A stretch of 64,000 nucleotides of DNA from Caldifarciminota bacterium (GTDB lineage Bacteria > Hydrothermota > Tepidihabitantia > B3-TA06). Numbering within the stretch: position 1 is the first letter of the stretch; each line of letters starts with the position of its first letter. Positions 1-7,142 of the stretch are shown in pieces. The stretch lies in contig JAFGSK010000044.1 in NCBI GenBank assembly GCA_016934635.1, positions 1 to 64,000 of the forward strand. The letters are read 5' to 3'. The notes below the pieces were generated by a model. It was not told where the DNA came from and made no database searches. It saw only the letters and a list, made by a program, of their open reading frames with translations. Made by a program: the position numbers and the translations under genes.

Positions 1-36
1 AGCATACAATAACAAGTATCATCCAAAGGAGATAGC

Positions 37-102
37 ATGAACTTTGTAACACTCCCTTCGGAACGATTTATTTATGAGGAAAGACGGTCCACGCGTAAAT
101 GA
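37..102 (+). CDS. possible 21-residue peptide ORF
   Basis: A short ORF (21 codons plus TGA) starts at ATG 37 behind the good ribosome-binding site AAAGGAG at 25-31. The peptide is charged (MNFVTLPSERF... ending STRK) and matches nothing I recognise. It ends 28 nt before the -35 box of the serine operon promoter, so it belongs to whatever lies upstream of the window and is not a leader of that operon. It could be a chance ORF; only the ribosome-binding site speaks for it. Confidence 0.25.
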   Translation: MNFVTLPSERFIYEERRSTRK

Positions 103-129
103 TACGGAATGAAAAATGTCACATTCGGG

Positions 130-157
130 TTGACATGCTGCAAAGGCTTACTATACT
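130..157 (+). promoter_or_regulatory. sigma-70 promoter of the serine operon
   Basis: TTGACA (130-135) and TATACT (152-157) are separated by 16 bp. Transcription would start near 164, giving a leader of about 128 nt before the first gene at 292. No other good promoter was seen before the terminator at 3581. Confidence 0.8.
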
Positions 158-254
158 TAACTTCCTGCGGTTTAATTGAATGACACCGCCGGTAAGGTAG
201 CAAGTGTTTAGGGATGTGGAGTGTATGTAAGGTATGTTGAAATACTAATTTTTT

Positions 255-286
255 AGGAGGAATCAACAATTAAACCTCCGAGGAGG
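255..286 (+). promoter_or_regulatory. duplicated AGGAGG around CCTCC before the first start codon
   Basis: The leader has AGGAGG at 255-260, CCTCC at 275-279 and AGGAGG at 281-286, the last being the working ribosome-binding site for ATG 292. CCTCC can pair with the upstream AGGAGG (5-bp stem, 14-nt loop), leaving the downstream site free. Pairing with the downstream copy would need a 2-nt loop and is unlikely unless the fold rearranges. The upstream copy may be a decoy or standby ribosome site. This is inference from base pairing only. Confidence 0.4.
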
Positions 287-291
287 TATCA

Positions 292-1359
292 ATGAAAAAG
301 AAACTCTTTATCCCCGGACCCACGGAGGTCTTGCCCGAGGTGCTTCAAGCTCAAACAAAGCCCATGTTCGGCCATCGTATGAAGGAGGCCTCGGTACTGG
401 GAATGTCCATTATCAACAAGCTGAAGAAGGTTCTCGAAACCGATCAGTACGTAATCATTTGGACCGGCTCAGGCTCACTGATCATGGAGTCCTCGATCCG
501 CAACAGCGTCAAGAAAGGCGTGTTGAATACTGTTTGCGGTTCGTTCTCGGATCGCTGGCACAAGATGGCCAAGGCCAACGGCCTTCCCAATGGAAAGATC
601 GAGGTCGACTGGGGCAAGGCTATCAAGCCGGAGATGGTCAATACAGAGCTTTCGTCAGGGAAATACGACGTACTGTGCCTGACCCATAACGAGACCTCCA
701 CAGGGGTGATGAATCCGACGGAGGATATCGCCGACATGGTTCACGACAAGTACCCGGACATATTTATCCTTGTGGATGCTGTATCGTCGCTGACAGGTGC
801 CCCCTTGGATGTTAACAAGTTTGACGTGGTGCTTACCTCCACCCAAAAATGCGTAGCCCTTCCCCCCGGACTTTCTTTCTGTTCGACTTCGGCAAGGTTC
901 TTCGAACGTGCAGAAACCGTCCAGAATCGCGGCCTGTACACCGATTTCCTGCAAATGAAGAAGTACATCGACGAGCGCGAAGGCCAGACACCTTCTACCC
1001 CTGCCCTTTCACTTTACAACGCCCTTGACTTCCAGCTCGACCGCATATTGGAAGAAGGCATGACCAATCGCTACAAACGCCACGCCGACATGGCCCACCG
1101 TACCCGTGCATGGGTAGAAGAACATTTCGAGATCTTCCCCGAGAAGGGATACGAGTCTCTTACGGTAACCGTCGGAACCAACAACAAGGGCGTGAGCATC
1201 GCCGACCTTAACAAGAAGTTAGCGGAAAAGGGCCTGGCAATTGCCAACGGGTACGGCAAGCTCAAGGAACAGACCTTCCGCATCGCCCACATGGGTGATC
1301 TTAAGTTGTCAGACATCGACGAGGTTCTGGGAGCGATCGACGAGATACTCGGACATTAG
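292..1359 (+). CDS. class V aminotransferase, probable phosphoserine aminotransferase
   Basis: A PLP-dependent fold-type I transaminase of the class V / alanine-glyoxylate and serine-pyruvate subgroup, 355 residues, the usual length. The Schiff-base lysine is K186 in TSTQKCVALPPG, and the PLP-phosphate side is near TGSGS (58-62). It starts at ATG 292 behind AGGAGG. The next gene, 10 nt downstream, is a D-3-phosphoglycerate dehydrogenase. The context therefore suggests it converts 3-phosphohydroxypyruvate to phosphoserine in the cytoplasm, as class V enzymes do in several lineages lacking classical SerC. The fold is secure and the substrate is inferred from the operon; serine-glyoxylate or alanine-glyoxylate transaminase activity is the main alternative. 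Confidence 0.88.
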   Translation: MKKKLFIPGPTEVLPEVLQAQTKPMFGHRMKEASVLGMSIINKLKKVLETDQYVIIWTGSGSLIMESSIRNSVKKGVLNTVCGSFSDRWHKMAKANGLPNGKIEVDWGKAIKPEMVNTELSSGKYDVLCLTHNETSTGVMNPTEDIADMVHDKYPDIFILVDAVSSLTGAPLDVNKFDVVLTSTQKCVALPPGLSFCSTSARFFERAETVQNRGLYTDFLQMKKYIDEREGQTPSTPALSLYNALDFQLDRILEEGMTNRYKRHADMAHRTRAWVEEHFEIFPEKGYESLTVTVGTNNKGVSIADLNKKLAEKGLAIANGYGKLKEQTFRIAHMGDLKLSDIDEVLGAIDEILGH

Positions 1360-1369
1360 GAGGCTTGAA

Positions 1370-2266
1370 ATGAAGGTTCTAGTCAACGACGCAATCGCCG
1401 AAGAAGGCATTAAGAAACTCAAGGATGCAGGGTTCGAGGTTGTAGTAGATCATCTCGAACCTGAGGATTTAAAAACCCAGATAGGTGGCTACGACGCCCT
1501 TATCGTACGTTCGGCAACCAAGGCCACCCGCGATATCATAGAGGCCGGAACCAACCTCAAGGTCATCGGTCGCGCAGGTGTCGGTCTGGATAACGTAGAC
1601 AAAAAGGCTGCCGATGAACGGGGCATCCAGGTTCGCAACACCCCGGCGGCGACATCGATATCGGTGGCGGAACTTGCCCTGGGGATGATGCTTGCCGCGG
1701 CAAGGCACATCGGTCAGGGTACGGTCAGCCTCAAGCAGGGTCGCTGGGACAAGAAGAAGTTCAAGGGTGTCGAGCTTTACGGCAAAACATTAGGGATAGT
1801 CGGATTGGGGCGCATCGGTACCGAGCTGGCAAAACGCGCCCAGGCTTTGGGAATGACCGTGGTGTTCAACGACGCGGCGGTTAACAAATCCAAGTACGCC
1901 AAATTCGCCTCGCTGGACGAGGTTCTGGCTCAGTCGGATTTCATCTCCCTGCACCTGCCTCACAACGACTCCACCCACTATATGATCAACTCAAACTCCA
2001 TAGCCAAGATGAAGGACGGGGCAATTCTCGTGAACGCCGCTCGCGGCGGGGTGGTTGATGAAGAAGCCTTGTACCAGGCTTTAAAATCGGGCAAGCTTCG
2101 CGCCGCGGCCGTTGACGTTTACGAGACCGAACCCGTAACCGAGCATAAGTTGTTCGATCTCGAGAACGTAGTACTCACGCCTCACGTGGGCGCCCAGGCC
2201 GCCGAAGGACAACTCCGTGCAGGTATCCAGGTTGCAGAAGAGGTAATAAAGGCACTCAAAGGTTAG
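1370..2266 (+). CDS. serA: D-3-phosphoglycerate dehydrogenase, short form without ACT domain
   Basis: A 298-residue D-2-hydroxyacid dehydrogenase. The NAD-binding Rossmann motif GLGRIG is at 145-150. The family signatures GRAGVGLDN (68-76), the RGGVVDE block and the HVGAQ catalytic-histidine block near the C-terminus are present. It would oxidise 3-phosphoglycerate to 3-phosphohydroxypyruvate, the first step of serine synthesis. At this length it lacks the C-terminal ACT/ASB regulatory domains, so direct serine feedback through ACT is unlikely. The start is ATG 1370 with TTAGGAGG just upstream; an in-frame upstream extension inside the previous gene was rejected. The operon (transaminase, serA, DUF1015) fits serine synthesis. 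Confidence 0.93.
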   Translation: MKVLVNDAIAEEGIKKLKDAGFEVVVDHLEPEDLKTQIGGYDALIVRSATKATRDIIEAGTNLKVIGRAGVGLDNVDKKAADERGIQVRNTPAATSISVAELALGMMLAAARHIGQGTVSLKQGRWDKKKFKGVELYGKTLGIVGLGRIGTELAKRAQALGMTVVFNDAAVNKSKYAKFASLDEVLAQSDFISLHLPHNDSTHYMINSNSIAKMKDGAILVNAARGGVVDEEALYQALKSGKLRAAAVDVYETEPVTEHKLFDLENVVLTPHVGAQAAEGQLRAGIQVAEEVIKALKG

Positions 2267-2269
2267 TCG

Positions 2270-3559
2270 ATGGCGACTATCAGACCCTTCAAAGGGCTCC
2301 GCTACAACCCGGAAAAGATAACGAATCTTTCCGATGTAATCACCCAGCCCTACGACAAGATAGACCCTGATCTACAGGCTGACTATTACAATCGCCACCC
2401 TCACAACTACGTTCGCCTTATCTTCGGCAGGGAAGAAGACCGCTACCAGGAATCGGCGGACAATTTCAAACAGTGGTTTGAACAAGGATTGATTGTAAAA
2501 GAGACCGAATACGCCTTATACCCCTACACCCAGACCTACATTATTGAGACTCACCCCGATCCAGTTACCCGCACCGGATTCATCACAGCACTCAAGCTAT
2601 ATCCTTACGAAGATAAGGTTGTTCTTCCCCACGAGCGTACACTCAAGCGCGCCAGGGAGGACCGGTTCAAGTTGTTCACCAAAACCTTGAAGAATTACGA
2701 GCAGGTTTTCATGCTTTATGGAGACCCGGACAGAACCATAGAAAAGTTATTCGCTCAATATATGTCCGGTAACCCGATAATCGAGGCCACCGACGATTTC
2801 GGATGTATCCACCGTGTATGGAGAGTTACCGATCCCGATGTAATCCGTAAAGCGCGGGCGGTTCTTGAACCTCTCCCGGTAATGATCGCAGACGGCCACC
2901 ACCGCTACGAAACCGCGCTGGCTCTACAGGAGCATTTAACTCCTCGGCATCCCGATGCGTCTGCAACTTCGGCATTCAACCACCGCATGGTGACCCTCGT
3001 GAACCTGTTCGACCCCGGGCTTCTGGTGCTTCCCACCCACCGGTACGTGATTAAGTTGAAAACCGACTTTGCAACAGCCAAGAACGAGTTAGCCAAGTAC
3101 TTCGATATTAGCGAGGTAAATAAAACGGAACTTGCGACAAAGGTCAAGGAAAATGCGAACCGGCGCGCCTTCGGTTTGTACCGGAAGGACGGATCATGGC
3201 TACTCGTTCTCAAGGATGCGGCGGTAATGGATGAGGTCATGCCTGAAGCGGCCTCCGAACTTAAGGCGCTGGATGTATCGGTACTCCATAACCTGATTAT
3301 CGAAAAGATTCTGGATATCTCCAAAGACGAAATAGAGGACTACATCCGCTACGAACGCTACGTGGAGGAAGCGTACGAGAACGTCGATCAAGGCGCCTAC
3401 GAGATGGTTTTCCTGATGAATCCCACCAAGGTTGAACAGGTAGAGGCGGTGTCAAAAGCCGGTGAGAAGATGCCGCAGAAATCTACCGACTTCTACCCTA
3501 AGCTTGTATCGGGTCTGGTGGAGTTCGACGTTGCGCCCGGAGAGGTGTTGCCGGAGTAG
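2270..3559 (+). CDS. DUF1015 family protein
   Basis: 429 residues beginning MATIRPFKGLRYNP, the family N-terminus, with the family block IADGHHRYETAL near residues 205-216. It starts 3 nt after serA, with AAAGG overlapping the end of serA, so it is almost certainly co-translated. DUF1015 genes are repeatedly found beside serA and serine transaminases in other bacteria, but no reaction is established as far as I know. A role linked to phosphoserine or serine metabolism is an inference from position. A rho-independent terminator follows 21 nt after the stop. Confidence 0.9.
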   Translation: MATIRPFKGLRYNPEKITNLSDVITQPYDKIDPDLQADYYNRHPHNYVRLIFGREEDRYQESADNFKQWFEQGLIVKETEYALYPYTQTYIIETHPDPVTRTGFITALKLYPYEDKVVLPHERTLKRAREDRFKLFTKTLKNYEQVFMLYGDPDRTIEKLFAQYMSGNPIIEATDDFGCIHRVWRVTDPDVIRKARAVLEPLPVMIADGHHRYETALALQEHLTPRHPDASATSAFNHRMVTLVNLFDPGLLVLPTHRYVIKLKTDFATAKNELAKYFDISEVNKTELATKVKENANRRAFGLYRKDGSWLLVLKDAAVMDEVMPEAASELKALDVSVLHNLIIEKILDISKDEIEDYIRYERYVEEAYENVDQGAYEMVFLMNPTKVEQVEAVSKAGEKMPQKSTDFYPKLVSGLVEFDVAPGEVLPE

Positions 3560-3580
3560 TAGTTCAAGCCGGACTATTGA

Positions 3581-3607
3581 GACAAGGGGCTAAAACCCCT
3601 TGTCTTT
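3581..3607 (+). terminator. rho-independent terminator of the serine operon
   Basis: A 9-bp stem GACAAGGGG / CCCCTTGTC (3581-3589 and 3596-3604) with a 6-nt loop is followed by TTT CTC. It lies directly after the DUF1015 stop and ends the operon. Confidence 0.8.
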
Positions 3608-3670
3608 CTCATCTCAAGAGTTGCGTCTGAAAATTTAATATGTATACTTCATCATGCGGATGGCGTTGGT

Positions 3671-6600
3671 ATGATAACATCAGAGAATGAAAGAACATTT
3701 CAACATAGACTAATCACTTGGCTTGATCGTATACTCATTTCAGGATACCACTCTGTTAAAGAAGCTGATGGCGATACATCTGTAAAGATAGGTGAAAGAA
3801 CTAATTTCCCTGATTTAGTTCTATGGTCTAACAAAGCCCAGGAGATGGCAGCCGCTACAATAGAGCTCAAGGATACAAAGACCTCTGTAGACGATTGCTT
3901 ACTTCTCGATAACGGTATCCCCAAAGCAAAACAACTGAGGGCTAAATACTTCCTAACATGGAATGTCCGTCAAACGATTCTCTGGGATATCTCAGGTGAT
4001 AAGTCTGAACCTTTACAGGTCTATCCCCCTCTTCTGACGGTTCGCTCAATTGAAGACATCAATATCGCTCAAGTCCAGGATCAACTGTATGAGCGCGCTA
4101 AAGAGATCGTAGCCGACCTGGATGATCTTATCTTTATCGGCAAGTTACACCCCCACCGGTTAGACCCTATAACTTTTGCCAATACCCTGCACCATGCGGT
4201 TGATGTGTTAACCCCAGGAATTATTAAATCCCTTTCTCAAAAATACGCTAAAGATAAGGAATTCAAAAAGGGGTTCCAACTTTGGGCACGTGAACAGGGT
4301 ATTGTGGAATACGATAGGGAAGAATTCTTTACCAACGCGGCCAGACAGATTATCTATAGAATGCTTGGCAGGATTCTTTTCTATTTCGCTTTAAGGCGGT
4401 TCTCACCAGCCCTGCCTGAGCTTTCGCTTCCGGATGCAGACCTTGAGGATGCCCAGGCGGTTTTAGGGAAGGCGTTTGAAAGGGTAAAGGAAATTGACTA
4501 CCAGGCTATCTTCGAGTCTGATATTACAGACCAAATCCCTTGGGATGCTGACTCGGCAAGGATACTCCAACGGCTTTTTGGCCACCTTGCCTACTACAAC
4601 TTCAGCCATATCGCTCTTGATGTGATAGGGGCGGTATTCGAGAACCTTATCCCACCTGACGAACGCCATGCATGGGGGCAGTTCTTTACTCGTGAAGACC
4701 TCGTAGACTTCATTAACGGTTTTGTAGTTCGTTCAAAAGATGACGTTGTCTTTGACCCCACCTGCGGAACCGGGACTTTTCTGGTCAGGGCTTACTATCG
4801 CTTCTCTTCTCTCCTCAATGTTAAGGATCACGCGGCGCTTCTGGAAAAGCTCTGGGGTAATGACATCGCGTCTTTCCCTACGGAGCTTGCCTCAATCAAT
4901 CTCTATACCCGGAAGATGGAAGACCCCAACAACTACCCCCGCATACTTACCAGCGATTTCTTCAAGCTCAGACCGGGGCAGGAGGTTGAGTTCCCGCACC
5001 CTCGTAAAGGCCTCGATCCTGAATTCAAGATACGAGTCCCAATCCCTCAGTTTGACGGCATGATGGGTAACTTCCCTTACATCCGTCAGGAGTTGATTGA
5101 GAAGGTCAACAAGGGTCATAAGAAGTTCCTAGGGGAGCTTCTTGCATCCGAATGGCTTAGGGAGTTTCCCGATCTGTTTGAGAAGTTCTCAAAGCGTTCT
5201 CAACAGGCTCTACAACACTGGCTTGAGAATGGCGCAAAGCCCGAAGAGGCAGGCAAGCTTTTTGAAGAGGCAAAAATAAAGCTCTCAGGGCAAGCCGATA
5301 TTTACGCGTATATGTTCTTCCACGCGGCCAGGTTTATCGAGCCCAAGGGTCGTATGGCTTTTCTTACATCCAACTCCTGGCTTGACGTCGCTTACGGGTA
5401 TGAGTTACAGCGTTTCTTTACCTCAAAGTTCAGGATAATCGCCATCATCGAAAGCCGCTGCGAGCCTTGGTTCCCCGAAGCTGCGGTCAACACCATCATT
5501 ACCGTACTTGAGCGCGCGGATGACTTCAACCATCTTCCAGAACACCCCGTCCGTTTCGTTAAAATCAAGATTCCGCTTCGTGAGCTTTTGGGAACCGATG
5601 CAACGCGCGAGCACCTCAACAGGCACCTCACGGTTGACAACCTGGTTTTCCTTATTGAGTCGGAGCGGTTTATGGGTAAGGAAATAGCCGAGGGCGTGCA
5701 TTCTTACGAAGATAGAAACTTCCGCATCCGCACCGTACGACAAGGTGAGCTAAGGCGTCAGCTTGAGGAGAGGGGCAAGGCTGTCAAGTGGGGCAAGTTC
5801 CTGAGAGCGCCGGACGTGTACTTTGAGGTTATGGAGAAACTTAGGGATAAGCTTGTGCCTCTCTCAGAGGTTGCCAAAGTTCGCAGAGGCTATACCACAG
5901 GCATAAACGAGTTTTTCTATCTCACAGAGGAAAGGGCTAAGCAATACGGAATTGAGGATGAATACCTGGTGCCGGTGGTGAAGTCCCCAAAGGAGATAGA
6001 GGGTCTTGTGGTTGATCCTGAAAAGCTCAAGTATCGGCTTTTCCTGTGCAATCGGAGCAAAGAGGAACTCAGAGCATTGGATCACATGGGAGCGTTAAAG
6101 TATATTGAAAACGTAGGTGAGAAAGGCACTACAAAAGGAGGTGTCAGGTGGTCAGAAGTGCCAAGCGTGAGACACAGAAACCCTTGGTGGTCGATTAAAG
6201 ACCGCGAGCCTGCCCCGGTTGTGGGTCAAATGATAACAGGGGATCGTTTCTTCACTGCTATGAATCCCTCAAAAGCTTACATAGATCACAATCTCTTCGA
6301 GTTCTTTCCTTTTGAGGTCTCGCCCGAACAGTTATGGGCTTCTCTGAGCTTTGTTGCCACCTTCATGTATCGGGAAATCAATGGACGCTCAAATCTTGGG
6401 GATGGTGCGCTGAAGTTTGAAGGAGTAGACTGGGAAGCTTGTATGGTTCCGGATCCAAAACTATTACCTCAATTGAAGATACCGAGTCGTCCGACTCCTT
6501 CAGTATTTGACGAGTTAAAACGCAAAGACCGCCGTGCTTTTGACAGTGGAATCCTTGAAGCTCTGGGTCTTGACCCTAAAGAATGGCTGCCCCGAATATA

Positions 6601-7105
6601 CGAGGGGCTTACCGAGCTTGTAAAAGAACGCCTCCAGCTTCCCAAGATGCGTAAGAATCAACGTGATAAACGCAAGGCGCGCTCTGCAGAGCAGGTTATC
6701 GACGATCTTGTAAAGGATTTCGAGACTGGTATCCGTATCTTCCCCAAGGAGTTCATGCCGCTTAAAGCCAAGACCCATATGCTTGACTTGCCTCACCAGC
6801 CCTTTGAGCGGTTGGTGGAAAAGGGCATGTTTACTTACCTTGAGGCCGGAGGTAATCAATATGACTTCAACTCCCTTCACGAGGCTAAGTTTGCATTCTA
6901 CGCTCAGAAGCCGGGCGTATATGTGGTAAAAGCTCCAACTGATCCAGTCATAATGGCCAAGGTAATCAAGCAATACGATGTATGGGCCAAGGAGTTATAC
7001 GACAAGGTTTTTAAAAAAACTTTAGGACGCGTCAACGACGACATCCAAGCCAAGAGAATTACAGACCAAGTTTTCCAAAAGCTTGGAGTGAAAATCTTGT
7101 TTTAA
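3671..7105 (+). CDS. type IIG-like restriction-modification protein (Eco57I-type N6-adenine methylase fused to nuclease)
   Basis: A single 1144-residue polypeptide. Near the N-terminus P47-D48 followed by E65-L-K67 fits a PD-(D/E)xK nuclease core. The methylase has the SAM-binding motif DPTCGTGTFL at about 362 and motif IV at about 467 as NFPY, where the family norm is NPPY. The region after it (GQADIYAYMFFHAARFIEPKG, FLTSNSWLDVAYG) matches the Eco57I methylase layout, and the C-terminal half should hold the target-recognition region. No separate specificity or restriction subunit is next to it, fitting a self-contained type IIG enzyme. The gene has its own terminator upstream and no strong ribosome-binding site; the weak start suggests low expression. 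Possible horizontal origin. A methyltransferase without cleavage is the alternative. Confidence 0.8.
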   Translation: MITSENERTFQHRLITWLDRILISGYHSVKEADGDTSVKIGERTNFPDLVLWSNKAQEMAAATIELKDTKTSVDDCLLLDNGIPKAKQLRAKYFLTWNVRQTILWDISGDKSEPLQVYPPLLTVRSIEDINIAQVQDQLYERAKEIVADLDDLIFIGKLHPHRLDPITFANTLHHAVDVLTPGIIKSLSQKYAKDKEFKKGFQLWAREQGIVEYDREEFFTNAARQIIYRMLGRILFYFALRRFSPALPELSLPDADLEDAQAVLGKAFERVKEIDYQAIFESDITDQIPWDADSARILQRLFGHLAYYNFSHIALDVIGAVFENLIPPDERHAWGQFFTREDLVDFINGFVVRSKDDVVFDPTCGTGTFLVRAYYRFSSLLNVKDHAALLEKLWGNDIASFPTELASINLYTRKMEDPNNYPRILTSDFFKLRPGQEVEFPHPRKGLDPEFKIRVPIPQFDGMMGNFPYIRQELIEKVNKGHKKFLGELLASEWLREFPDLFEKFSKRSQQALQHWLENGAKPEEAGKLFEEAKIKLSGQADIYAYMFFHAARFIEPKGRMAFLTSNSWLDVAYGYELQRFFTSKFRIIAIIESRCEPWFPEAAVNTIITVLERADDFNHLPEHPVRFVKIKIPLRELLGTDATREHLNRHLTVDNLVFLIESERFMGKEIAEGVHSYEDRNFRIRTVRQGELRRQLEERGKAVKWGKFLRAPDVYFEVMEKLRDKLVPLSEVAKVRRGYTTGINEFFYLTEERAKQYGIEDEYLVPVVKSPKEIEGLVVDPEKLKYRLFLCNRSKEELRALDHMGALKYIENVGEKGTTKGGVRWSEVPSVRHRNPWWSIKDREPAPVVGQMITGDRFFTAMNPSKAYIDHNLFEFFPFEVSPEQLWASLSFVATFMYREINGRSNLGDGALKFEGVDWEACMVPDPKLLPQLKIPSRPTPSVFDELKRKDRRAFDSGILEALGLDPKEWLPRIYEGLTELVKERLQLPKMRKNQRDKRKARSAEQVIDDLVKDFETGIRIFPKEFMPLKAKTHMLDLPHQPFERLVEKGMFTYLEAGGNQYDFNSLHEAKFAFYAQKPGVYVVKAPTDPVIMAKVIKQYDVWAKELYDKVFKKTLGRVNDDIQAKRITDQVFQKLGVKILF

Positions 7106-7142
7106 ATTATGAAGTTCCTGTAGAATGCAGGTAGGAGGAAAG

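Noticed and set aside
72..269. Minus-strand ORF of 65 codons before the serine operon
   Set aside because: It overlaps the consensus promoter and leader of the plus-strand operon and has no recognisable protein features or ribosome-binding site.
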